Positions 48,996 through 61,200 of a DNA stretch of 64,000 nucleotides are shown in pieces; within the stretch, counting starts at the first letter, position 1, and each line of letters opens with the position of its first letter. The position numbers and the translations under genes are program-made. Source of the DNA: Trifolium pratense (lineage: Eukaryota > Streptophyta > Magnoliopsida > Fabales > Fabaceae); assembly GCF_020283565.1 (NCBI RefSeq), contig NC_060062.1:3385322-3449321 (forward strand). Reading direction: 5' to 3'. The notes under the pieces were generated by a model. That model was not told the DNA's origin. It saw only the letters and a list, made by a program, of their open reading frames with translations, and made no database searches.

Positions 48996-49199
48996 TCATA
49001 TCTCTAGCCAATGTGGTCCAAATATGGGACGTCTCCACAACAGACAACAAATAAATCTAGGATAGACTCTGATACCATTTTAGAATTTGAGAGGTCTATA
49101 ATCAACCACAAAAGCTAAATTGACTTGATAGTTGAGGTTTGCACTACACTTATAAAGACTATCTTTGTCATATCTCTAGCCAATGTGGGAATTCCAACA
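48996..49199 (-). mobile_element. TRIM retrotransposon, partial (LTR, PBS, truncated second LTR)
   Basis: On the minus strand the LTR runs 49199-49078, starting TGTTGGAATTCCCACATTGG and ending 'caaattctaaaa'. It is followed at once by TGGTATCAGAGTC (49077-49065), a primer-binding site for initiator tRNA-Met. A short interior leads to a second, truncated LTR ('gtggagacgtccc', 'ccacattggctagagatatg') ending at about 48996. It has no coding part. Same family as the solo LTR at 31565-31679. Confidence 0.75.
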
Positions 49200-49221
49200 T
49201 AATTGAAATATTTTTATTTAT

Positions 49222-49410
49222 AGGAAAATGCTAAACAGTGCCTCGGGGCACTAGTTAAGGATACAAATATAGAAGTTTTATCTCGTAAATTGTGCATTTA
49301 ATGTTTTAATGATGTGAAAAGTTATTATCTCTCATCATTAACTTTATCATTTGTTTCCTTTTTTAGTATGCTTAACTAGTGCCCCAGGGGCACTGTTTAG
49401 CATGACACTT
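49222..49410. mobile_element. MITE with palindromic ends, copy 2
   Basis: Inverted ends ATGCTAAACAGTGCCTCGGG (left, from 49228) and the complement of ATGCTAAACAGTGCCCCTGG (right). Each end includes its own hairpin, AGTGCC...GGCACT. The interior is AT-rich without coding capacity. Same design as the element at 22711-22893. Confidence 0.75.
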
Positions 49411-49760
49411 ATTTATAAATATATTAAGAATGAGAAAAGTAATATACATACTCTTTTGTTACTATCGATCCATTGATACGAATTTTTTTTTCCCACATAC
49501 TCGTTCTGATTTTGAATATAAACAACAATGAATTAAACAATTCATACCATCTAATTATAAATATTGGTTAATAATTTTGAATATAAATTAACAAACAATA
49601 ATAAAAGTTAAATATGTTGGAGAATTCAGGTTCACATCATGAGAAGGGGAAAATTCTAACAATATTACTTTCTGGTCGTTAAAAAAAGGTACATAAATTA
49701 GTCCAAAAAAAAAGTACATAAAAAGAATATTACTATGAAAAGCAAAATATAAAAACTTAT

Positions 49761-50678
49761 TTAAAGCTTAAGTGACAAATCAAGCCCGAAAGATTTGTCA
49801 GAGTTGGAGATTTCTTCTTCAATGTTGGACTTTGATCGATGAATATCATCCTTGATAGGAGTAGGAGCCACAACAAATTTTTTCCCTATGTCTAAGTTTG
49901 AACTTGTAGCAATATTTGTAAAAGAATCTTCAAATTTTAGAATAGCACCAATTTTATTATTTGTACCATCTTCGATCCTTAAAGTAGATGTACCATCAAT
50001 ATCTAGATTTCCAACTCCGCTATTACCACCTCTCATATTTCTTAATGACACGAGAGAAGAATTTAATGTCTCTTGCAAACATATAGCACCATGACCATAC
50101 CCAAGCCTATATGGGGGGTCAATCCTAGGTTTAAAATAAGATGGTTTTTGAATCAAGGACTCCATTCTAGTCCCAAGTGCCCTATAATAAGGAGATGTAA
50201 AATAAGTACTTGGATAACTATAATAAGGGCTAAAGTGAGGTTGCCCTAAACCTAAAGCACCACTATTATATCTTTGTTTCCGTTGTTTTTCTAAAGTGCG
50301 TTCTGCCTTATGAGCATTCTGGTGTCCTCCTAATGCTTGTGAAGTAGGAAATTGTCTCTTACAAAAGGAGCATGAAAAAGACCTGGAATTTGAATTATCC
50401 TTTTTACCGTTGTTCTTATGTTTCTCTCCGTTGTTGTTACTTGGAAAACCAGATGATGAACCAACTTGAATAGGACCGCCAATAAAATCTCGCTCTTGCA
50501 CCTTTGATCCGGCAACCGAATCCTCTTTCGATAGTTTCACGACATCGATGGGCTTGTTGGAATTGGAGTTTGAGGGTTGATCTTGTCTGATTTCCTTCAT
50601 GATCGCCACTTTTTTTGAGTTGGAAGAATCACCTTGATCTTGTGAAGTGGCAGAGATGCTAGAGGATTTGGATGCCAT
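49761..50678 (-). CDS. Single C2H2 zinc-finger protein with C-terminal EAR motif (305 aa)
   Basis: Likely nuclear transcriptional repressor of the plant single-finger C2H2 class (ZFP/KNUCKLES/JAGGED-like). One intronless exon. The finger is at about residues 101-123 (CSFCKRQF, then [11 protein letters not shown]): C-x2-C-x12-H-x3-H with the plant-specific QALGGH core for DNA contact. The last seven residues, LDLSLKL, form an EAR motif (LxLxL), which recruits TOPLESS-type co-repressors. The rest is Ser/Asn-rich and probably disordered. The true start is the ATG at 50678 (MASKSSS); the frame is open further upstream but without ATG. The exact orthologue is not assigned; it is longer than KNUCKLES and nearer ZFP4-like proteins in length. 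Confidence 0.88.
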   Translation of the reverse strand: MASKSSSISATSQDQGDSSNSKKVAIMKEIRQDQPSNSNSNKPIDVVKLSKEDSVAGSKVQERDFIGGPIQVGSSSGFPSNNNGEKHKNNGKKDNSNSRSFSCSFCKRQFPTSQALGGHQNAHKAERTLEKQRKQRYNSGALGLGQPHFSPYYSYPSTYFTSPYYRALGTRMESLIQKPSYFKPRIDPPYRLGYGHGAICLQETLNSSLVSLRNMRGGNSGVGNLDIDGTSTLRIEDGTNNKIGAILKFEDSFTNIATSSNLDIGKKFVVAPTPIKDDIHRSKSNIEEEISNSDKSFGLDLSLKL

Positions 50679-53600
50679 GATACAAATTAGGGTAAGCAAA
50701 AACTATGCCTTATGTTGGAGAATAGGATTGTATTTTTTTTATTTGATGAAAAGAGAAGCTAGTTATTATTTATAAAATATTTTTGTTAATACAAATAAAT
50801 ATCTTTATAAATAAGGAAAAAGTTTTGCAGTTATTAATTTTTTTAAAACATATTTGAATTATAATTATAATAGCTAAAGATTGAAATTAATTTGAAAACG
50901 ATGTAAGGATTGCACCGACTGATTTATGCATGAATATATTTGCTTTCCTAAAATGATTTAAACTTTATACTACATGTGGTTAATTAACTAGTATTTACTA
51001 TTTAGTTATATTTTATAGTCAAATCTTTCCATAGGTTATAGGTAGCATATTGGATGTGATTTCAAACTGAGAAACAAAATTGGAAACTTAGGTAATAATT
51101 TCGGACGTAATTTTGGCTTCATCAATGGATGATATGTTTTTATTTTCTTCTACACGGGTTGGCTTAATAGATTAATCAAGACTTGTACATGTAATAATAT
51201 TGCACATGTTCAAATCACATTTTTAAAACAAAATTCAATTTATTTATTTATTTTGGCGAACATGTCTTTCTCAGCAAGTAACTTATATTGCGTCAAAAAG
51301 CAAGTATTATATAAGTAATTTTTTATAAGGATTAAAATAAAAATTTGAAATATTTATAAGGATAAAAAGCTTAGTTAAGTCTTAAACATAAAATTTATTA
51401 ATTTTTATTTAGTTAAAAAAATATTATTTTTTAACATATTCTATTTTAATAGATGATCTAAATATTTTAAGAACTGTGATTTTTTATATAGTGAGTGAAT
51501 CGATGATACATCAGCCAAATTTATTTTTTAATTAGGCCCAAAACAATTTTTTGTTTACACTAAAGTTAAGGATCGAACCCATAACATCTGACTTACTACC
51601 TAAATTTCTCACCATTAGGTCAAATCTATAGTGGCTTAGAGAAAATATTTTTTTAAATAGTGATTTTTGCTTACTTTTGTTTTTTTGTTATTACTGATTT
51701 CTTAAATGGTTTAAAAGTATTTAAATATTATAATTTCTTTAAATAGTTATATATTCATATATTAAATAAATAAACAAATATTTATGAAATTAGTTGCGAC
51801 ACGATTGTCCGCGGTGGAGCTTTGACAATCATTATGGCTACAAATGATAAAGCTCCGGCGACAAGCTACAGATGATAAAATAAGTCATTCTCAAATATAA
51901 GTACTCTCAGGGTTTGTGTTTGTCCTCCCTCCTTCGTTTTTCCTCTCTCATTTGTTTCCTTTTTTTGTTTCCTTTCTAATTTGTATGATATGATAGTGAA
52001 TAAAGTAAAGTAAATAGAGTAAAAATAAATTTTATACTTATATATATATGTAGATATGTCGTGGGTAACAAAAATTCTATTAGGTTCATGTTTCCTTTTT
52101 TTTGTGGGAGATAAATTTTCGTCGAAATAAATTTTCAGTTTACTTAGGGTTTTGTCGTGGGTAATATCCACGGAAAAGAGTCATGGTCCATGGATAAATC
52201 TTTGGGAAGAATAAATTTGTGAAACATCGAGGGGATTGACAAATAATCCAATTGAAATTAACAAGTGATAGAAACTCAATCTTTGTGATTGGAGATTCCA
52301 AGAAGGTTCAATGTGGTAAGAACATGTCACTTAGCTTGTTGGTTCTTCGACGTTAATTTTATTGTCTCTATCATATCGTATTGTACTTGAGAATATGTTA
52401 GACATTGCATTATATTGAAAGGGTAATAAACTATAGAACTTTTAATAATTTTCATATCATGTGTAGATGGTGTATGATTTGCATCATATGATACACTTGA
52501 TAAAATAACTTATATGGATGTCAAGTGGGGTTACTTGCAAGAAATATTGACAAAATCTATATAGCACTTTTGAATACTGGCCACAACCTATTAGTGCAAA
52601 ACGGCATCGATAGCAAGAAATGTGGGGTATAATGTAATTGACAAATCTCTAATATACAAAAAAATATCTTTAGATTTGTATAGTTTGGCTACACTAATTA
52701 ATGTGTGTTAAGTCTAACTAATAGAGGTTTGATTCATAGTTTCACAACACCGCTTCGATGCATTATATCAATGATGTTAATTTATAAAATTCTTTTTGAG
52801 TATTCTTTTATACTTTTGAAACATGTAAGGATTTTTTAATAATTTTTTGCTTATAAATTTTTTTTACTTAAAATCTCCAACTATCTCAAACATACTCATT
52901 CATTCTTAAGGTAGACAGATACAATACAAAGATCACATAACAAAAAAGTGAAGAGAATTTTCTAATAGAAAGCTTCAAAGAAGAAAAGCTAAAGTGTTGA
53001 TGGGATGAGAATCTTGACTTCACCAAGATTTACTAATGATGTAAAAGTAAAGAAGCCAGGTCCAATAAAGGACTTGAACAAGTAAAAAGGTCCATGTCTT
53101 TTTTAATTTCTAAAGTTCAATAGTAGTAACATTCAATTGAAAGAAACCTCAATATTTGATCATAAATGAGGAAACAATGTTCATAAAGACTAGGGACACC
53201 TTGTTTAAATAGTTGCTAGTGTACTTGTAGTACTCAAGAAAATCTCAAAACATGTGAAGAAAGATGAAGGTGTTTTTCCTAATTCAAGCATTCAATTTAT
53301 AAACCGAATTTTTCTTTCCTAATATAACAAATTAAAAGCATCATTGGAGAGTAGTACAGTATTGCTTTTTTTTATCTAGATTCTATACTCTAGATAAGTT
53401 GGTTTTGGTTGAATAATAACAATCATTGCAAATCATATAAACTTTGTCATAATAGTGGCACAAAAATGAGGGACAGTTAAATTCACGCTCACTTTAGTTT
53501 TAATGCTTATTATTACGGTGACCAAAGATTGTGGAAAGCAAAGGTTACAAATAGCACACTCTGTTAAGAGTTACTCCTATCTAGCAAAGATTTACTAAGT

Positions 53601-54200
53601 GTTTTTTGTTCATTAAATGAATTAATCAAATGAATTATTCCTCTCTCCATTAAATTGAGGGTAAATTTTATTTTCAACCCTTGATTTGGAAAGAGAGAGA
53701 AAGGAGATAAGAAGAAAAAAAAAAGGTGAATTTAAGGGTGATGATCAGCAAACTTGAGGAGCATGAGGAAAAACAAATTGAGAGAATCCACTCTCGAATT
53801 TAACGATAATCTTTCTTTTGTTATACTCCTGCTAGGAGTACAATATTTCTCTTTTCACTTTAGAGGTTAATGGATTCTTCTAGTAGTATTAGATGTTGTA
53901 GTAAGTGTAATAGTGTAAGATGAGTTAAGTTTCACATTAATTACTTAAAAAGTGATAGTTTGCCATGAGTTCAATATAGATGATCTCTCAGCTGTCCTCT
54001 TGTGACTCAATATTAGACACTATGTAAGCCGAATACATAGTACGGATACAAGTGTGATACAAATATGTGAATACCTATATTTTTAAAAATTTAAAATACA
54101 ACGTCACGGCTTAGATATGCCAATAAAATTTAATAAATGTATAATATTTGTGAAAAATAAACATTAATTATAATTCATGGAGGATACATTAACATTTTTT
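50679..54200. other. Long AT-rich intergenic sequence
   Basis: No gene supported. A SINE-like stretch at about 51550-51640 has GGGTTCGATCC on the minus strand. The frame at 51866-52171 (minus) is unrecognised and A/T-driven. Nothing else stands out. Confidence 0.45.
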
Positions 54201-54204
54201 TGGT

Positions 54205-54310
54205 CAAGTACTAGTGGATAGCATTTAACTTTTAAAGTAAAATAGTGGCAGTACTATAGTTCGAATCTCGGACCCTGCATTTTAAATACAATGAGCCGTT
54301 CTGATATAGT
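54205..54310. repeat. SINE-like repeat, second family, degenerate copy
   Basis: Reads 'ggtcaagta', 'tagtggatagcattt', 'tagttcgaatctcgg', 'ccctgcattt', 'aatgagcc'. This parallels the layout of the copy at 59372-59497 but is more diverged. Confidence 0.4.
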
Positions 54311-55775
54311 TTATTTATGGAATTATACATGTCAATCCAGAATAACGTAGTTTTATTATTAATTAAAGGAAAGTGTTATTACAGTATTAGTTTTTTTTTT
54401 ATCAAATATGATATTCATTCATTCAAATTGATAGAATACATCGAATAATACAATTTCAAAATCGCTAAAAACTGAAAAGGATGAATCTGCCAAGAAAGTC
54501 ACATCATCCACGTTAATAGCACACAATGGCAAAATGCCTACAAATGTGACAAAACATACAAATATGACGAAATTGAAATGATCGATCGGAATACCCACAT
54601 CTCCGAGTCTGCAACATTGATGATGTCAAAGTCATTGATTGAATATACACTGATTTGAAACTATATGTCAATCTGAACCGAACAAACGCCCACCGAGATG
54701 GGAAAATAAAATAACACCGCAACAAGACGACGACCAACACAGCGTCGCACTAAGACAACAAAATCACAAAGGAAAAAAATTAAATATATGTGTAATCACT
54801 TATTTGAATGAAAAGTAAAGAAAAAATAATTTTGAATCACCCCTCTTTACGTGGATCAAGAATAAGAAAAAACTAGGATTTAGAAAATAAAGGCGCGGCT
54901 GTTTGGTTTTAAACTATCCTTAATTTTAATTTCTAAAGGATGTGAAATTTTTTAGTATTAGTTAAGAAAATAAACATTTCTATAGAAAATGTTACATTGA
55001 AAGATGATGTATTTAATTTTTTTTTTTGACTCAATGTATTTAACTTTTTAAAAGATTAGTAATGTGTATAGTCAGCAAGACTCTTAATTTATTTTTTTTA
55101 AAAAAAAAAACTCTTAAAAATTCAATGCAAAATATTAGTGGGTCCATTGTTAAGAAATTCAGTCCAATCTATAAGATATGTCTATTGGGCCGGCCAAAAA
55201 ATTTCTCTAACGAATTTGATGGATTAGTTGTTAGGTGAACTTAAATCCCAGGTGAAGACAAAAGTATGTACTAAGTAAGTACTAACATAACATGAAAACA
55301 ACAAACAACACAAGGAGATTCATATATATGAGGACCACAATTATTTAAGACAACATTACATAAGACTTTGATAAAACACCTGAACCATCCTACCCTACTA
55401 CCATTTCATTATCATTCCTCGTCCTCACTAAACCTCCCAATTTTAATAATCATCAACTATTAATAATAAATGTATGTTGGTAATAAAAAATGTTATGTAA
55501 AAATCAGAGTATCATTAACTATTATAGTAAATGAATTAATATTCTCCCTATGAACTTTTATCAGTTGATAGGAACATCGTATTATATATGTAGGGTTGAG
55601 ATTTAAATTATTGATCACATTTAATATATGTATTTCCAAAACACAAATAAGACCACCGACTAAACGACTCTATGACTAATAAATTCAGCCTTTGGGAACA
55701 TAAAACTTTAAGTTAAATGAGAGATACTAATATTTTTAAGATAGTAGTAGCTAGTAGATGAATTGGTTCAAATCT
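54311..55775. other. Intergenic sequence, possible LINE 3' end
   Basis: A T-run at 54392-54401 is followed by a GC-richer, non-repetitive stretch to about 54770. It might be the 3' part of a minus-strand retroelement, but no domain is recognised. The remainder is AT-rich. Confidence 0.35.
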
Positions 55776-56222
55776 TTAGAGGCTTGTACTTTTTAATAAG
55801 TGTTGAGAAATTTGATATTTAGATTTTATATTTGAATTGGGTCGGTCTTTATTTGATTCGCATTCGGCCCATTTAGCAAGCTCATGGGCGACTCGATTTC
55901 TATCTCTATCGATCCAATTGATAGTGGAGTTGGAGTTTGCTTTGAGAAAATTCACACATCGCAAAACAATGACTACCCAATATTTACGAATCAAAGCTTT
56001 ATTCTTCACCGTCTTCACCACAATCTGGGAGTCCAACTCAAAAACAATATTGATAGCTTTATATCTCTCCGACATGTCCAAGACGTCGTTCAATCCCGGT
56101 GCCTCTCCTAAAATCGTGTCCTCTAAATTCTTATGTGACAAGATAACAGCTCCAACTGCGCTCTCATCCGACCGTCTAAGAATCAACCTAAAAGACCAAT
56201 GGATCAACCTACAAAAACACAA
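55776..56222 (-). pseudogene. RNase H-like fragment (LINE-derived), 148 codons
   Basis: The minus-strand frame reads INIVFELDSQIVVKTV and IDRDRNRVAHELAKWA. These correspond to the second Asp strand and the C-terminal His/Asn helix region of plant LINE RNase H domains. The first catalytic strand is not recognisable and there is no reverse transcriptase upstream. It ends about 250 bp from the start of the divergently oriented STERILE APETALA-like gene, so it may sit in that gene's promoter. An independent small RNase H gene is less likely. Confidence 0.6.
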
Positions 56223-56470
56223 ATATTTATATTTAAATAAAAATTGGTTAATTTTGTTTATATTTTATTGTGGGTGATTAATATTTGTAAGTTAATTTAT
56301 TACTATAGCAGAGACACAAATATTTAAGCAAATTAAAATAGAGAGACAGTTGTTTTTGGGGTCCCTCATTTTGTGTCCTTATCTCCAACCTTTTTGTCTT
56401 TGTTCCTTTCTGGTCCGGTTTCTACTTTCTTCATTCTCCACTTTAATACCTTTTACACCTCACTCTCATC

Positions 56471-58183
56471 ATGTCTTCTTCTTCATCTTCTTCTTCTTCC
56501 TCTTCTTCTCCATTATCATCACTTCAACAACCATCTTCATCAATAACTCCTTCAAATGTTGTTGATATTCCTGGCCCTAGTAACACTAACAATGATGATG
56601 AATTTGAAGCCCCTTCTTCTTCAAGACAACGTGCTATGAATGAAGTTTGGCTTGAACCTGTTGTTGAAGCATTGGCTACTCAAGTTGCCATTGATGCTTC
56701 TCATTATCATGGTCGTCTTTCTGCTGCTTCAGCTCTTGCTATTATTTTTCAGGTCACATTTTCTATCTTTAAATTTTTCTTGTTTTTTTTTTCATCCATC
56801 AATTTTTTTTTAATAATTTTTTTTTATAATGTTTGTTTAAGTTTATTAATTTATTCAATTGAGTTGTGTTAATTATTTGCTATGTTGAATCTATGAATGA
56901 AAAATAAGAATTTTATTGCTTATGAATTAAGATTTGTGGAATCTAAAAGCATGTGTAATGTGATAGCTTTTTCAGTTCCGAAAATGGACAAATTATTGGT
57001 CAAGTCAAACAATATGCATTGCAATCTGCAGAGATATATGCAGTTTCTTTTTTATTTTATATAAATATAAATATATATAATTCAATTTAATTACTAGTAG
57101 AATTATTTTAATTTCATACTTCTTTTAATAAAAAAATAAAATATACTTTAACTTTAGACCCAATAGATTGATACATTCAAATTTAACTCAATAGATTCAT
57201 TAAAAAAAAAACTTAATATATGGAATTTTTTTAATAAATCAAACTTAACTCATTTTATTATTCAACGAAATTTTGATACAAAGAGAAATAAAACACGATA
57301 ACTAGCGTATAAAATAATCGGCTTTACGTAATTATGAGTAACCATATTTATTTATCGCTTAACAAATTTAACCTTAAAATTTAATTATTTTTTGAACAAT
57401 TTATTTTGAGATTTGAATTAAGTTTTGTTTTTAAGATGCTTTAATTTGAAGTATCCTAGAAAAAAACAGTTCCTTAAAATCGGCTACTTTTACGTGGGTC
57501 ATTTTCTAAACTAAATGTGTGTCCCTTTCACAAAAAGGGTAAATGTATTTTCTTGTTTGATTTGATTATATTGAAAATGAAAAGGCTTTGAATTTTGATG
57601 TTTCCCTTTCTTGGCATGAAAAATCCTTTTTTGACTAAACTTTTTAATTATTCTAGCTATATACATGTATCTATCTATCTAGTCCTAAAGATCCATGGCA
57701 TGTCTTTTTTCAATTCTTTCTAAAAACATATACATGGTAGCTTTTAAGTTTTTTTTCAGAAGGATTGTTTTCTTAAATAACACAAGGAGGGAACACATGA
57801 ATAGTGATTTATGTCTCAATACTATAGTGTCCTTGCAAAGCATATACTATTTTTATATATAGTTAGATCTTTGAATTATTTTATAAGTACAATTTTTGGT
57901 CCAGCTATAGATTCTGTCTGGTTGCATAGTTGGCGACCACATTATTTTTTATAATTGGAAGTTTATATTATTTTCAAATTTTCACTTAAACCTCAAATAC
58001 TGGACAAATTTTTTATTATTTTATGAGTTTAATTTTTTTTATTCTAAAAACTTTTACACTGTCATTTCATGTGTCAAATTATAAGTTGTTGAAATTAAAC
58101 AATTAGGATTAATTGATACTCTAATATGAAAATAATATAAAAAAATAATTAGTTATTCAATGAATCTTAAAAAAAATAATCTT

Positions 58184-58223
<40 letters not shown>

Positions 58224-61200
58224 ACTGACAATTAAGTATAAAAATTAACTCTTATTATACTACTTCCTTCGTCCCAATTTGATTGACACAGTTGACTGTT
58301 TCACGCATGCCGATGCATAACTTTGACGATTAATATTTTTAATTGTATAATAGTAAAAATTATAAAAATTTGATATTTCGAAAATATTCATCGAGACGAA
58401 TCAAACAACATCTTATTTGCTAATATTTATTTTTGTTTATTAGTAGAAAAATAAGGTCAAAGCAACATGTGTGAATAGTGCACAACAGTCAACTGTGTCA
58501 ATCAAATTGATACGGAGAAAATATTTATTAGAACTCCCGCTGTCTTAATTTTAACTCTTCTAAAAATGGAACCAAACATACACATATTTGGAGAATGGAT
58601 CCTCTCAAATTGTAAAAAACAATCGAGAGAATAAATATGAAATCTAGATCACTTAAATTATAAAAATGAATAGATTGGAATTTGAAATAAACGAGAGAAA
58701 TTGTTTAAAGAATAAATGGAAAGTGTGAATTTTGCGACAAATATATATAGATATACTTTTAAAGTGGATATTTTTTATGAATTGGCAAATAATATTTTAT
58801 TAATTTTTTAATCTATCAAACTTATTCACATTATACATATATTCAAATAAAATGTGTACCATAACATTCACCATTCACCTAATAATAATGGCATACAAAT
58901 ATACAATGGTCAAGAGGCAGGCAGCATATGTATAAATGCCAAAAGTCACATGCAGTTCAATTCTTGCGATGAATACCCCATTCCTTTTGTATCTATCTGA
59001 GATGTTCCCTCTCATTGGTCTCTTACCCAATAAATTAAATAAATTAGTAGTAGTAGTAATTAAATACTAGTAGCTAGCGTGATATTATTAAATCTTGTAA
59101 ATGTTATGACATATACTACACACATTTTGTATAGTGATGACATATTTGGTCACCTTACATAAAATTCATTGGGTATTGGCATTTTGCTAACAAGGGTCTC
59201 ACACTAGTTAAAGAATCTAAATGAAAAAAAAAAGAGTTAACTTTACATTTAGGGTTTAGGGTTGCATTTAGTTATTTACATATAAATAAATCGAGTATTT
59301 ATTAGTATTTGTGGAATTGATTTTGTTTTTAAATTTAGGATCATGTTTTTTTTATTACAAATTTTTTTTTTTTGGTCAAGTAGCCTAATGGCTAGAAATT
59401 TCACCCTTAATGTGGATAAGTGGGATGACCGGAGTTCGAATCTCAGCCCCTGCATATATAATGCGATGTCTTGTCAATTGAGCTAAGTTCACGAGACTTT
59501 GGTTACAAATTTAGGATCATGTGAAACAGTGTTTTTGGGTAATAGTTAACAAAAATAAAAATGAAAAGAAAACACAAGTTTTAAATAGAAAAGATTTTTT
59601 AAAAATATTTCAAGATATTAAATGCATTACTTTTAAAATTATATTATCATTTTTGTTTCCTTGAATATGGCATGGGAGATGTTGTTTAACATTTTCCTTA
59701 AATTTATTATAATTTGAAGGTAAATTTGGGTTTTTATATGAAGTTAATTTTTGGATTTATATTTTTTGTTAAATTCTTTCATAAAAGAAAAATTATTCGA
59801 CTCATTTTTATATTGATTATACAAACATAAATAATGTTCTCTTCAACCCACTTTAGCTAAATTGTTCAACTCATCGTTTAGATTAGGGGAGATGTAGCAT
59901 GTTACTTTTTTAAAAGTAATTTAAAAGGATGATAATATTTTGTAGGATAAATATTTTAAGCACACCTAATTGAAAATATAAGATTATTTTGTTACTCGTC
60001 TATCCTAAAATAATGATGATTTAGGTTGACTATACACACTATTACATGTATTTTGTTTTGATAATTGATAATATTTTTTTACTAATAAATAAGAGCCATA
60101 TTAACTAGTGTCCTTTGTGCAATAGTTAAGAACATAGAAGAAAAAATTTTTTTTATATTGAAATTAACATTTTTTATACTTTTAAGAGTTTCATTAAACA
60201 AATTCCAAAATAAAAATACATTTTAGCATATAAGTTATTATTTATTCGATAAATATTTTTAAAATATCTTTAAATTATATATCAAGTTTTTATAATTTTA
60301 TTTTTGGTAGAAATTTTTACTTTTTATAGAAACTATATTGAACTTTTTTAAAAAAATTATTGAACTTTGTTACTCGTCTATAGAACTTCTTATAATTTTT
60401 TTGTTAAAAAAAATTATTGAACTTTTTTGTTAAAAAATAACTTTTTATAATTTTTAAAAAAATTATTGAATTTTGTTACTCGTCTATTGAACTTTTTATA
60501 ATTTTTAAAATATTTTTTTGGTAGAATTTTTTACTTTTTATATTGAATTTTTTTGGCAGAACTTTTTATAATTTTTATATTTAAAATTATTAATGATCAA
60601 AATTATTTTATTACTTGTGTGAAATAGTCAATTGAGTCATTGTGGGAGGAAACATTTTTCAAATTGAAGTTATATCATCATTTTTACTTTTCACTTTTTG
60701 ATCAAGTGATAAAAAGATGGTTTAATTAATTGTGGGTGGAACATAACATGACTGGATATTTGTCTTTTGGCTTTGTTGGAGAGGTGTGTGTGTGTGTTGT
60801 TTGTAGCACTGGATAGATTCGTTTGTTGGAAGAAGACAGAGCCTTGACCAACCCTTTATTGGAAATGAAAGTGAAATATATGTGGGGAACCACACACTAC
60901 ACTTACTTACACTACCCTATAGTACTAGCTAGTTTATACAGCTTTTACTAATTAATTAATTTTTCATTTCATTTTCATACACACACGCCTACATCTATTA
61001 TATACATACATGAACAGCAACTAAGATTTTGACTTGTTTCGTTATCTTACTCATAAGCTATGGAGTATGGAGTATGGACCACACCTATCAATTTCTCTCT
61101 TCTTTACATTCACCTTTCTTAAAATGTGAAAATTTAAATGGATTTAATTCTACGCTATAAAATACACATAGTATAAGATGAGAATGATTTATAGTATTTG

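Noticed and set aside
49761..50699. Longer zinc-finger protein starting at 50699
   Set aside because: The upstream codon is TTG, not ATG; the first ATG is at 50678 and fits the family better.
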